A DNA stretch of 64,000 nucleotides from positions 29,719,756-29,783,755 of the forward strand of contig JAPTYO010000009.1 in NCBI GenBank assembly GCA_036873135.1, in the 5' to 3' direction. The number at the start of each line of letters is the position of its first letter. The stretch's first letter is position 1. A program made the translations under genes and the position numbers. Under the pieces are notes generated by a model that was not told where the DNA came from, did no database searches, and saw only the letters and a list, made by a program, of their open reading frames with translations. Shown piece after piece: positions 10,757 to 20,480 of the stretch. The stretch is from Clarkia xantiana subsp. parviflora. Lineage: Eukaryota; Streptophyta; Magnoliopsida; Myrtales; Onagraceae.

Positions 10757-11349
10757 TGTGGGATTTAGGGGATAGTTACTACGAACAAAAACACGTTTAC
10801 ATGACAGGTAAACTAATTACGCTACGGAATAGAGACACATACCAATTCTTGCTTTCTGTAGACCCAAGATCTTGAAGGGGAGTTCGCGGTTGCCGGACGA
10901 ATCCTTTTAGGATTCTTGTTAAGTAATTGCCTACACGGAATGGTCTCCACAGAAAAGCCTCTTGTCGATTTCTCGGAGGGATGGATCTCTGGGGTAGTTG
11001 CTCAAAGCAATTTGGCACCTCCAAGGGTAAGGGTTCGGCCGAAACTAAGAGAAAGGGTGTATGGATTTCTTTTGTCTTAACACTTAGGAGAAGGGAGTGA
11101 TTTTCTGATTAACCCTAAAGAAATCCTGACACTCCTTATTTATAAGAGGAGGTGGGCAAAATCCACATCTACCATCATGTGAGGTTCAGCCAGCCTATAG
11201 TAAAGGGGAGACCCAATTTTGGGCCTCTCGTGTCAATTGGGATTTTAGGCCTAGTCCAAAATTCCTAATGTGACATTACCCAATTACTTAGGGGTTGGGA
11301 TTTTATTAAAGGGCTCCTATTACGGCGGCCCATTCACCAAATTCCAACA
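10757..11349 (-). mobile_element. Solo copia LTR with target duplication AAATG
   Basis: A 593-bp LTR (TGTGGGATTT to TTCCAACA) flanked by the perfect 5-bp repeat AAATG (10752-10756 and 11350-11354). Element A keeps the uninterrupted version of this site near 7255-7275, with a single CATTT. The LTR therefore inserted into the 3' UTR of B and later lost its internal region by LTR-LTR recombination. The conserved hairpin is at 11208-11227. Confidence 0.94.
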
Positions 11350-11354
11350 AAATG

Positions 11355-11735
11355 TCATATGCAATCGTAGATTCCCATCCAGCCCAGAATGTGGTGATTG
11401 ACGAACAAAGTTCATCACGGCGATTTGCAAAAAAATGATCATGTAACCCCGAAACCAAATGATTGTTTTGGTTGGTTAACCGGGTTTCACTTTCAAAATA
11501 CCATGGTTCTTAGCAGGTCTTGAAATGGTTGAGGTTTACATTCCATCAAGATGGTCGTGCCTGTGTGACGAGGCAAGGTCCACATTCGACATATTTTCTT
11601 GGGAGGTTTTACACTCCTACGACTATTTTATAGACCGTGCATCCGATGTAATTTAGTCATTATGACGTCGTGAAATCATAAACTGAATTTGCAATTATTT
11701 CATTCAAATATTACTTCAAATTTCAAAAATGTTAC
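11355..11735 (-). other. Proximal part of the 3' UTR of element B
   Basis: Reverse complement of A about 6880-7258, non-coding. It joins the RNase H remnant on the right. Confidence 0.75.
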
Positions 11736-12300
11736 TGACACATTACAAGCCTCTTAAACCCTACGCAGTCTAAGCATTTTGACGTGCTTTTCTAAAATAT
11801 CCCTGCGTAAAGGTTTTGTCAATGGATCTTCCACCATACTCTTAGAGAAAAGTATTCAATTGTGATAAGCTTGTCTTCTACCATACTCTTCGCATAGTTG
11901 TATCATCAATGTGTTCCGTCCTACTATGGTAGTTAGGGTTCTCAATTGCCCCTATTGCTGCTTGACTGTCAGAGTAAATGTGCAAAGGCTTACTCCCATC
12001 TTCGACGTCAAAAAGGGCAGTCAAGAGTCTCTTTAGCAAGACAACTTCCCATGCATTCTTAGAGAGAGCTACGAATTCAGATTTCATCATAGGCAGCGTG
12101 ACACAGGATTACTTCTTGCTCATCCATGAAATTGCGACATTTGCAAGGAGAAATACTTCCCCTAAGGTGGACTTACGATCATACGGATCGCCACCATGGT
12201 GGGCGTCACTCTACCCAGTCAATTCAAGCTTATTTCCCTCATAGTATAGTCAGTAGTCAATCGTACATTTCAGATATCGAATAATTTGTTTCACGGCTCG
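11736..12300 (-). pseudogene. Copia RNase H remnant (element B)
   Basis: The 70-residue frame at 11878-12090 carries SEFVALSKNAWEVVLLKRLL and IYSDSQAAIGAIENPNYHSRTEHID, matching RNase H of A. The flanking parts, including the DAHHGGDPYD-like start near 12190, are in other frames. Stops and indels make it non-functional. Confidence 0.85.
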
Positions 12301-12760
12301 TAAATGTTGATAACCAGGGTCTGATTGGAAACGTGCTAGTAATCCCAGGGCGTAACATAAGCCTGGATGAGTGCATCGCATGGCGTACATCAGAATGCCT
12401 ACCATACCGAGGTACTCTGTACTTTTCATCCGTTCACGCTCAGCCTGGTCTATTGGTGCAGCTCGAGATTGAGGCTTGCAACCAGGGCCAAGATAGCTCA
12501 GACCATGGTGTAACGCACAGTCAGTGAGTATGTCTCATCAAAGACCACTCCGTGGAGTTGGGTATATCCTTTCGCAACCAGTCGAGCTTTGTATCGCGCA
12601 ACGTTTCCATCAGCAGTGAGTTTCAATTTCAGAACTAACTTTTCCCATATTGCTCTGCGGTTAGCAGGCATATCAACTAACAACCACACCGAATTGGCTT
12701 TCATAGAGGCGATCTCTTCCTCTATTGCTTTCCTCTATTCCTTCGCTTGAGGTTCTTCCA
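12301..12760 (-). pseudogene. Copia RT with internal deletion of the catalytic core (element B)
   Basis: The N-terminal RT part ([38 protein letters not shown]) reads to the equivalent of ELHQ near 12460. It then joins directly to the thumb region (EYLGMVGILMYAMRCT on the reverse strand near 12370-12430). Relative to A about 710 bp are missing, including the YxDD catalytic motif. The copy could only have moved with enzymes from elsewhere. Confidence 0.83.
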
Positions 12761-13890
12761 AAGCTTGTTTAAACGTTACTGGTTCATCAATCGAAGTCAG
12801 AGTGAATGACTCACCCTTCTAGATGGGATACTTCTTAGGAGAAGCTCTTTGCCTTTGACTACATCTTGGCTCATTATTCCCATCTAGAACTACACTCACA
12901 CTAGGATTAATGCTCCCACTAGGAACAACACTCCCACTGGGAATCAGGGCATTACTTGAACCTTCACCTACAATTATTCTTGAGCGACCTCTTGGTCTCG
13001 GAATTCTACCTACGAGATGAATTTCATGGTCACTTGGACCAGGAAAAAGTTAGTTGTCCCACTCCCACTGTTACAAGTAGGTAGTTGAGGAATTATAGGA
13101 TTCTCGTACAACGGTTCAGTAACATGATGATCAGGTTCTACTTAATTCGCACTTGCAGCAACTGTGATGTTTGTGGTTGGATTGACTCCTCCCACTGGAT
13201 TTATTATGAAAATATCTTCATTCTCATTTACCATGTCGTTACTGGTGTTGCTGCCTCAAATATCCCACTCGAAGTAAGTGGGACCTGACTATCATCATCT
13301 TGTTCAAGCTATATTAATACTTCGTCTGTTTTGATGTTACCAAGCTTAGGAAATTCATCCTCAAGAAACGTAAAGTCTCATATTCGATCACACCACCATT
13401 GTCCCGAGGCGCCAGAAACACGTATCCCTTAGAGTTTTCATAGTACCTTATGGAGATACTTTTAAACCTTTAGGTCCCAAATTGCCAAATCGGCTGTCGG
13501 TTTGATGCGTGTATGTTGCGCAACCTCAAGGTCGCAACCTAGTAAGATCCATCTCTTTACCAGTCCAGAGATTTTGAATGAACAAGGTTTACTACATGAG
13601 TGGCAGTCAACAACACATCACTCCTAAAAGACGATCGGAAGTTGAGCTTGCGACATCATGGTTCTACAATGTCAAAGAAGTGTATGATTAATACGCTCTG
13701 CCATACTTTTATTGTAATGGCGTATTAGGGATCGTTGTTTGACGGAAAATACCACTTTCATTGTGTACTCATTTTAGAGGTTTTGTCCACCTCTGATTGT
13801 GCATTAGGTTCTCACATTTTTCTCGAACTTATTCTCTACGAGAAAATAAATGAGTAAATCTGAAATGGATATATTTGCAAATGAAAGTTT
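12761..13890 (-). pseudogene. Copia integrase and linker remnant (element B)
   Basis: Reverse complement of A about 4000-5190. The linker with its repeated CCCACTGGGA segments is at 12890-13090 and the acidic DDSQVPLTSSG region is near 13270-13310. Integrase, up to the equivalent of TTFID, is recognisable by DNA similarity but riddled with frameshifts. Similarity to A stops at about 13890, the same integrase position at which fragment C stops. Confidence 0.78.
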
Positions 13891-14476
13891 ATTTCAAGCT
13901 TCAAATCAAACACTTCTCATTAAATTTGTACTTCGAATCGATGTGTCCGGTCTGTTGAGGGACACGGGCGTTACGCGCGCGACACTCAGGTGTTACCCAT
14001 GGTGTAATTGTTTCATTTCCAAACTTTAATTTAATTTAATCGGTTCCGCACATGTTCTTCATTACGATTTAATTATTTATGGAGTACTAATAAATAAGAA
14101 AGATTAATCGTTCGCACTCATTTAGCAATGTTTAGAATGGTTATCATAAGATTAAGCGGTGCAAGGTGAAATAATCAATGCTTGGTTCAAGCATTCAATG
14201 AACATGCCCAATAAGATTCCTAATTTGAACAAGGAAACCATAAACCAAAGAGTACTAGATACTGATAGAAATAGAAAAGTTCAAGCAAGCAAAGAGAGGT
14301 CGTTCATCCAATCCTTGTTATTTTGGGGTGTCATCCTCTGGTTTTACGCTCCTTCCTCACATCGGTTCTGTAATTCACAAGTGGGATCAAATTACACACC
14401 AGGAGGTAGGAATTTTAAGGAGAATATCTGACTTTTTTCATTGTTTCTCAGAACGTACCTTAGGGGGATTAGTACA
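13891..14476. other. Unassigned AT-rich stretch
   Basis: No convincing gene. The part at about 13895-14125 resembles 54600-54830 (shared ATTAAATTTGTA, CGATGTGTCC and GGAGTACT words in the same order). It therefore belongs to a diverged repeat found beside two different copia copies. The 90-residue frame at 14159-14431 has no recognisable domain. Confidence 0.45.
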
Positions 14477-14735
14477 TGGTGGATATACGCCCATGCTATC
14501 AATAATTTGACCCGAGAAATGGGCCATAACCGAATATAATTCGAAACTTAAGACATAGACAGCCGAGGCCCGGAAAACACCCCGAGTGGCGAAATCCACT
14601 CGAGAAGACCCCGGGTGGAAATACCACCCGGGGGGGGCAACCCAAGCAAGAGACCCTTGCTTGGGTTACCCGAGCAAGGAGGACCTTGCTCAGGTAACCC
14701 GAGTAAGGATCCTCCTGCTCAGGTACCCAAACTGG
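14477..14735 (+). repeat. Partial Tat-type LTR (start of U3) in plus orientation
   Basis: Begins TGGTGGATATACGCCC, like the LTR starts of elements G, H and P (TGATGGATAT). It then runs into several imperfect inverted repeats at 14575-14735 built on GAGTGG...CCACTC, GGGTGG...CCACCC and GAGCAAGG...CCTTGCTC. It stops where the minus-strand pol of P begins, so it is a truncated LTR in the opposite orientation. Confidence 0.65.
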
Positions 14736-15060
14736 GAGCTGTGTAGTCCCTTTTTGCTTGACAAGCACTGAACTGACTGCAGTGTTGCTTACTGATATGT
14801 ATAGGTAGAGTGGCTCGCCTTGTATTGGTTTTGCTAACGCTGGAAGCGTTCGCAGGTGTTGCTTCAATTGTTGATAGGCTTCTTCACACACCGGCGTCCA
14901 TTCAAACTTCTTGTTTGCGCGCAGTACTTCAAAGAAAGGGAGGGTCTTGTCTCCTATCCTTGCAAGGAACCTGTTTAGGGCTGCTAAACGGCCGTTCAGC
15001 TGCTTAACCTCCTTGTGGTTTTTAGGGGACTCCATTTCTTCTATCGCTTTTACCTTCTCC
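14736..15060 (-). pseudogene. Gypsy RT thumb and RNase H start (P)
   Basis: The open frame to 15035 reads NHKEVKQLNGRLAALNRFLA, then KKFEWTPVCEEAYQQLKQHL and LYLYISVSNTAVSSVLV, the connection between RT and RNase H. The frame leaves pol similarity at about 14735, where the opposite-strand LTR fragment begins. The catalytic part of RNase H is therefore gone. Confidence 0.87.
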
Positions 15061-15880
15061 GGGTTTGCTTCTATTCCTCTTGGCTAACCATGAATCCCAG
15101 TATCTTTCCTGATTGTACGCCAAAGGCGCACTTTGTTGGGTTCAAGCGGACTTGGAACTCACGCATCCTTTTGAAAATCACGCGCAAATCTTCAACATGG
15201 TTGTGTCTCTTTGTTGACTTCACCTCCATGTCGTCGACGTATGCTTCCATTTTCTTCCCGATCCAGTCGCCGAATAAGATGTTAACCATACACTGGTATG
15301 TTGCTCTTGCGTTGATTAGTCTGAACGGCATCACCTTGTAGTTGTATATTTCGCTATCTGCATAGAATGCAGTGTGCGGTGCATCATCTTTGAACATCGG
15401 GATCTGGTTGTACCCAGAATATGCGTCCATTACGGACATCAACTCGTGGCCTGCAGTGGCGTCGACCAATTGGTCGATTCTCTGGAGAGGGTATGAATCT
15501 TTATGGCATGCATTATTGAGGTCTCTGTAGTCGATGCACATTCTTGTCTTGCCATTGGACTAAGGCACCAACACTTGATTTGCCACCCATGTTTGGTATC
15601 GGGACTCCTCGATGAAACATGCGTCGAGCAGTTTTCCTACTTCTTCCCGTATTGCTAACTTCTTGTCCACTCCAAGTGGTCGGAGCTTTTGTGCCACGAC
15701 TCTGGTTCCAGGCTTGATGTTGAGCTTATGGGAGAAGACGTCTGCACTTATTCTGGGCATGTCGCTAGGTGACCATGCGAACAGATCTTTGTATTCTGTC
15801 AGGAGGGCTGTGATTTCTATTACTTCGTCTTCTGACAGTGATGCCCCTATTCGGACCATCCTGTCAGGATCTTCTATCTT
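15061..15880 (-). pseudogene. Gypsy reverse transcriptase (P)
   Basis: 15560-15859 gives the region before RT (FAWSPSDMPRISADVFSHKL). 15071-15541 gives the palm with MDAYSGYNQI, YKVMPFRLINARATYQ and the catalytic YVDDME. One frame break near 15550 separates them. The family usually reads FGLxNAGATYQ, so the Gly is replaced by Arg here. It made cDNA in the particle when intact. Confidence 0.92.
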
Positions 15881-15886
15881 GATCTC

Positions 15887-16411
15887 TCATGATTCCTCTA
15901 CTGGGGCAGGACGTGCACGGTTTTTCCTTGGATCTTCGTCAATGGTGGGGACTCCAATATTGTCTATCTTGACGTTGTGTTGGATTGCTACATTGTAACA
16001 ATCTCTTGACAACTGCTGGTCTCCCCTAACTTCTCCTATTCCAGCTTTTGTTGGAAATTTGATCTTTTGGTGTGATGTTGATGCTATCATTCCCCACGCT
16101 TTTATGGTTGTGTATCCTAGGATACCGTTGTATGCATCAAGCTTTTCTACGACCACGAACGGTACGTCTATCTGGAGTTGTTGCCGGTCCTTCCCCATGA
16201 TGACTGGTAGGGTTATGACTCCTAGCGGATAGCTTGCATCTTCCATGAATCCCACTAGGGGTGAGTTTATTCTCTTGACATGCTTCTTCCTTCTGAGGGC
16301 CAGGATGATAGCCTTTGTGATGACGTTTGGCGAACTTCCCCCATCCACCAATATGCGCTTGATGTCCATGCCGTCGATTGTCATGGTTAAGGCATCGTTG
16401 TGTGAGTACAC
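15887..16411 (-). CDS. Gypsy aspartic protease region, open frame (P)
   Basis: A 174-residue open frame. VDGGSSPNV near residue 22 is the retroviral-type protease active site in the form used by Tat elements. GILGYTTIKAWGMIASTSHQKIKFPT downstream is the conserved C-terminal part. The active Asp is present. It is a polyprotein piece, not a separate gene. Confidence 0.85.
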   Translation of the reverse strand: MYSHNDALTMTIDGMDIKRILVDGGSSPNVITKAIILALRRKKHVKRINSPLVGFMEDASYPLGVITLPVIMGKDRQQLQIDVPFVVVEKLDAYNGILGYTTIKAWGMIASTSHQKIKFPTKAGIGEVRGDQQLSRDCYNVAIQHNVKIDNIGVPTIDEDPRKNRARPAPVEES

Positions 16412-16433
16412 AATGTGCTCTTTGTTTTTTTAT

Positions 16434-16643
16434 TTATGATAAGTCAATGACATCTTCTATGGTGACATCTTCTATGGTGACATCTTCCATGACGGCATCT
16501 TCCATGATGGTATCTTTCATGACGGCATCTTTCTGCTGGCTTCCTTGATTCTTGCGCATTGCCTGTGTAGCGTACACTTCTCGCTCGTATGACGTCTCGC
16601 CTCCAGCGCCAAAGCCTCCATGAATTACGTGTACGTTTGCCAT
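16434..16643 (-). pseudogene. Gag start fused to a short acidic repeat (P)
   Basis: The ATG at 16643 is about 45 bases after the primer site. The 69-residue product starts MANVHVIHGGFGAGG and ends in repeats of E-D-V-T/M-I/M. It stops just before protease, so nearly all of gag is missing through internal deletion. Confidence 0.65.
16447..16536. repeat. 15-bp tandem repeat, about six copies
   Basis: Units close to GACATCTTCTATGGT, in frame with the short gag remnant, encode repeated (E/K)D(V/A)(T/M)(I/M). Likely replication slippage at the deletion junction. Confidence 0.85.
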
Positions 16644-16686
16644 CTAACTATCGTTGGGAGCGATTGCTAGTTTGTTCGAATCTCGC

Positions 16687-16699
16687 GGACGGCGCCAAG
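16687..16699 (-). other. Primer-binding site region of P
   Basis: GGACGGCGCCAAG on the plus strand reads CTTGGCGCCGTCC on the element strand, directly next to the LTR. The same TTGGCGCCGTCTG site occurs in G (42563-42576) and H (50063-50075), which ties the three together. Confidence 0.85.
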
Positions 16700-17380
16700 T
16701 GTTGCGTCCAAATCCAACCGGGGGGTCGGCTCTTCTGCACTTCGGGTTATGTTCGTGACGGGTAATCGGACGACGACTGCAGGATGTCAGCTGACGATAA
16801 CGGGTTGTCGGCAATGTGCACTTCGCCGGCTTCACGTAGTCGTTACCTGCGCAAAGGACAATAACCAGCACGGAGAGGGGATGGTGCTGGTTGAGCCATC
16901 TCCGATGCTTAAATAAGAGTCTAGAGAGAGAAAGTTTTTAGAGAGAGGTCAAAGCTCCAAAGCCAATCTCTTGAGAATATGAGTTGAAATGGGAGGCCAA
17001 GGTCCCCTATTTATAGGCAACCTTAGAACCGAACCCGGTTTTTGTGCGGTTCGACGCCGGTCTTAATGGAAGATAGGAACCGTCGTCTGGTTTGATTAAG
17101 TTTGGCTTTGGGAGACTCCTTGCTCGGTGTACGTAAGCAGGATAGCGCGCGGTACGTAGACAGCAGTCCGAACCCCGTCGGACTTAGGCAATTCGACGGG
17201 GTTCGGATTGCCTAAGGGCAACCCAGACGGTCCGGATTGCCCTAGCAATCCGGACGCGCATGCCGCGCTTCTGGACCGTTTTGGACCTCGGGTGATGCGT
17301 TTGGATCCGTTATGTGATTTTCGACGTGTTTACGAAGTCCGGTATGTAAATACGAACCCGAATTTGGCAGATATCCATCA
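16700..17380 (-). repeat. 5' LTR of P
   Basis: A 681-bp LTR from TGTTGCGTCC to ATATCCATCA on the plus strand. A reverse TATA box (CTATTTATAGG, near 17007) lies about 370 bp from the LTR start. A perfect-looking hairpin with a CCTAG centre sits at 17230-17255, with weaker ones at 17170-17222. These are in the same U3 position as the hairpins of G and H. Confidence 0.88.
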
Positions 17381-17992
17381 CTCAATGTTCATGAAAATCG
17401 AGCATTGAGTGACTAATTTTATTAAGTGGGTGAGTTGGAAGATGGAATTTTTCATTTATTTTTAATTAAAAGTTTTGATTTTTTGGATTCAGAGACAATA
17501 TCTGAGCTTGAGAAGAACAAGTACAAGACTGAATATTGAGACCACAAAGTGTAGTAAAGATGGTGATAAAACCTTATAAAGAGTATGGACTACATCAAAT
17601 GAACATTGTGGGTGCCTAGAGTAGAGAGCAGTTCTTGTACTGTCTCTTTGTGTTCTGTTGTGTTCAGATAAAGCTAAACAACTGAAATTTGGCTATTACC
17701 ATTCGAGAAGAATGGTGAAGTAATTTTCATTCACAGAAGTAAGCACCTCTTTTGGATCTTACATGATGAAAGAAGAACAACTTCCCATGTTTTTGCAGAT
17801 CATCATCGTACGTTTCTCTATGATGTCCAAATTGAAGCCTTGATTTATTTCATTTGTAGAACAAAATGGAAGTTGGTCTTTTTCATCAACTAGAATACAG
17901 AACAACATAGAAAAACATTTCTATGTTGTCTTCAAGGTACGATAATCAGCGAAACAATTTGTCCATTTAAGCAAGTTCCTTCCTTGGTCACA
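17381..17992. other. Intergenic stretch downstream of the PPR gene
   Basis: AT-rich, with no ORF or repeat that I can name. It must contain the 3' UTR and polyadenylation region of the PPR gene (reverse strand). CTCAATGTTCATGAAAATCGAGCATTGAG, broken as CTCAATG...CATTGAG, is a small inverted repeat right beside the LTR of P. Confidence 0.4.
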
Positions 17993-19780
17993 TCATTCAT
18001 CTGCATTTTCCTTCAGTATGGTCTTCGACATCACACCCCGATCAGCCACATTGCTCCAAAAGATCCTCAAAATGTGGTTTTCACCTTCATACGAAGCATT
18101 CAAGCTCCTATATAACTTGAGGCTAAGCATCATCCTTTTCTTATACATATCGTCAATAAGATTCGATGAGGCTGCTAAATTCCCAGCTCTAAAATATGCA
18201 TACGCCATACTGGTGTAGATAACACTATCTCCCGATATTCTGTTCTTCTGCATAACTAGTAAGAGTTCTTTTGCATAATCAATCTTCTCTAATTTACAGA
18301 GCCTTCTAATGAATGCCCTGTAAATCGAAAGGCCGACACAGAGACCCCTTGCCACGAAATCGTCGAGAATTCGCATAATTTGTGCAAAATCATCGCAGTA
18401 TTCATCAACAATCCACGAGTAAGTGCTATAACTAGGAGAAAATCCGGCATCAACCATGGAAATTAACATTTCTTTCGCACTATCCAGTTCACCTGTCTTG
18501 CAGAAGCCGTGAATTAAGGCCTTGTAAGTGAACTGATCAAGCTTCAACCCAGATTCCAGCATCTGGGTCTTCACTCTCAATGCAGATCTCATATCCCTGA
18601 TCTTGCAATACGCATTAATCAAAGTATTACAAGTGATATTATCGGGTTCTAGCTTTCGTCCACTCATCTCAGCCAGAAGTTTGTTTGCATCTCTCATTCT
18701 GCCATCTTCACACAATTTACGTAGAATCGAGTTATAAGTAACAACATTGGGGTACAACCCTTTGGCTACCATTACCTCGAGCAGTCTCAGTGCTTCTTCA
18801 ATGTCGTTCATTCTACAGTATCCGTCAATCAAAGTTGTGTATGTCACTTGATTAGGGCTAATAAGTCCTTTGATGTCTCTAAAGAGCCTGACGGCTTCCC
18901 TCATTCTGCCTTCCTGACAGTACCCATGTAGCAGAGTGTTATACGTTACGATATCAGGACTCACCCCTGATCGGTCCATCCTATCTTGAATAGATAAGGC
19001 TTCGTAGTGCATACCCTTCTTGCAATACAACGATATTAACGTGTTATAAGTGAAGAGATCGGGGAAACACGATCTAGATTCCATCTCGGCCAACAAAGTT
19101 TCCGCCTTTTCTGCATCTTTGGATTTGCAACAGGCATGTATAAGCACATTGTATATATGAAGGTTTGGGATCACTCCAAGCCTCAGCATTTTCTTGTAAA
19201 CTTTCCAAACCGAATCAGTCATTCTTTCCTTTGTCAAGCAATTCAAAAACACTGTACATGCAGGTAAATGAGGCTTCAACCCAAATGATCTCATCTGCTC
19301 AAAAACTTGAGTTGCCTCTTGGGTCATTCTTGAATTGCCATAAAATATCAAAATCCAGCTCAATACCTGTGAATTCGCATCCGGGTCATCGTGGGTTTTG
19401 ACAAGTGAACTCAAAACCGACTGGGAAGACAAGAAGTCTCTGTGGATAATTTTGTCAAGCAGGTCTTGTGCATTGTTGAAGTGCCTGTGCTTGGCAAGGA
19501 TATGGATCATGGTCCACGAGGACTGTAACGAGTGCTTGTAATTGGACAGCGATTCAAGATCCTTGAAGAACGCCCACAAAATGGAGGGATTGTAGCTGTG
19601 GGCGGAGAGGTTCAGCAGGACCTGGTTGATTAATGTCGCAGTGACCTTAGAGTAAGTTTGGGCGCTCAAGCAGCTCCATTGACCCTTAACTACGATCCCA
19701 CAGATGCTGTTAATTAGTAGTGATTCAGCAACGAAACCCACCATTGATGAAAGAACCAGTTCTGTTTGATGCAGCTTCAA
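17993..19780 (-). CDS. P-class pentatricopeptide repeat protein, At5g38730-like
   Basis: One intronless 595-residue frame. About twelve 35-residue PPR motifs run from residue ~137 to ~560, with the usual signatures (YNTLISLYCKKGMHYEAL, YTTLIDGYCRMNDIEEAL, YKALIHGFCKTGELDSAK). No E or DYW tail is present, so it is P class. Such proteins bind specific RNAs in mitochondria or plastids and act in RNA processing or stability; the target is unknown here. Length, motif wording and the C-terminal FWSNVADRGVMSK segment agree with my memory of Arabidopsis At5g38730. That protein seems to start at the equivalent of Met14 (19741), which may be the true start. No frameshift or stop is seen, in contrast to everything around it. 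Confidence 0.95.
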   Translation of the reverse strand: MKLHQTELVLSSMVGFVAESLLINSICGIVVKGQWSCLSAQTYSKVTATLINQVLLNLSAHSYNPSILWAFFKDLESLSNYKHSLQSSWTMIHILAKHRHFNNAQDLLDKIIHRDFLSSQSVLSSLVKTHDDPDANSQVLSWILIFYGNSRMTQEATQVFEQMRSFGLKPHLPACTVFLNCLTKERMTDSVWKVYKKMLRLGVIPNLHIYNVLIHACCKSKDAEKAETLLAEMESRSCFPDLFTYNTLISLYCKKGMHYEALSIQDRMDRSGVSPDIVTYNTLLHGYCQEGRMREAVRLFRDIKGLISPNQVTYTTLIDGYCRMNDIEEALRLLEVMVAKGLYPNVVTYNSILRKLCEDGRMRDANKLLAEMSGRKLEPDNITCNTLINAYCKIRDMRSALRVKTQMLESGLKLDQFTYKALIHGFCKTGELDSAKEMLISMVDAGFSPSYSTYSWIVDEYCDDFAQIMRILDDFVARGLCVGLSIYRAFIRRLCKLEKIDYAKELLLVMQKNRISGDSVIYTSMAYAYFRAGNLAASSNLIDDMYKKRMMLSLKLYRSLNASYEGENHILRIFWSNVADRGVMSKTILKENADE

Positions 19781-19846
19781 GGTTTCGCCTCCGATGGAGT
19801 ATCAGGCGGTGTAAATTCAAAAATTGTATTGAACTCTTATTAGAAA
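19781..19846 (-). promoter_or_regulatory. Immediate upstream region of the PPR gene
   Basis: Only 66 bp separate the longest ORF from the MITE at 19847, and the last 8 of these are its target duplication (19839-19846). Any core promoter further away must lie in the MITE or in the LINE beyond it. I see no clear TATA box in the 66 bp. Confidence 0.4.
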
Positions 19847-20423
19847 TAGGATGAAACTAAAATCCGGTTGGTCCGAAAAACCAGTGAGAACCGGACCGGA
19901 CCGAAAAAACCGAATCCGAAATAATCGGTTTGGTTTTTGGTCGGATTTTTTGGCTTTAATTCGGTTTTTCGGTCCGGTTCGGATTTTGAGATTTGAGGAT
20001 CGTGGGGACCGAACCGACCGTTATGCAAATTAAATATATACAATATATATTATATTAATTGATATTAATTAATATATTTAATTAATTAGGTTAATATAAA
20101 TTGTGTAAAAGAGGCACTTATGAAGATTATTTGTTCTATTTGTATTTTATAATTTATTTAATTATATTAATGGTAGTTATTTATCATTTTGATTTGATAT
20201 AGTCATGAAAATGATAATAATTTATAATGGTAATTGCTAATATTGGATTTATAGTTTAAAACCGAAAAACCGAACCGAAAAAACCGTATTACTAATGGAC
20301 GGTTTATTTTTCCTCAAACGGTTTTTTGGTCGGATTTTTTTAAGGAAAAAACCCGGACCGAAAATTTAGGTATCCGACAGAAACAAGCTAAAAACCGGTC
20401 CGACCGGTCCGATTTCACCCCTA
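19847..20423. mobile_element. hAT-type MITE next to the PPR gene
   Basis: Starts TAGGATGAAA and ends TTTCACCCCTA, imperfect inverted ends of the TAGGGGTG type. It is flanked by a perfect 8-bp repeat, ATTAGAAA (19839-19846 and 20424-20431), the size made by hAT transposases. Both flanks inside are rich in CCGGACCGAA/TTCGGTCCGG words and the centre is AT-rich. It has no coding, so it is non-autonomous. Confidence 0.92.
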
Positions 20424-20480
20424 ATTAGAAACGTATACTGAAGTTTTTTTTTTTTTAAAGCAACACATATTATACCGCAT

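Larger units (their letters stand above)
9454..13890 (-). mobile_element. Ty1/copia element B, 5'-truncated and internally deleted
   Basis: On the minus strand the order is integrase, linker, RT, RNase H, 3' UTR and 3' LTR, all close to A. The 5' LTR, primer site, gag and protease are missing. RT lacks its catalytic centre through an internal deletion, and a solo LTR of the same family sits in the 3' UTR. It is a dead copy. Confidence 0.85.
14736..17380 (-). mobile_element. Ty3/gypsy (Tat-lineage) remnant P
   Basis: Minus-strand 5' LTR (16700-17380), primer-site region with TTGGCGCCGTC, a short gag start, protease and RT up to the start of RNase H. The rest of pol and the 3' LTR are missing. 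The RT wording (CIDYRDLNNAC, YPLQRIDQLVDATAGHE, MDAYSGYNQI) is that of the Tat group. Most of gag is deleted. Confidence 0.87.
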
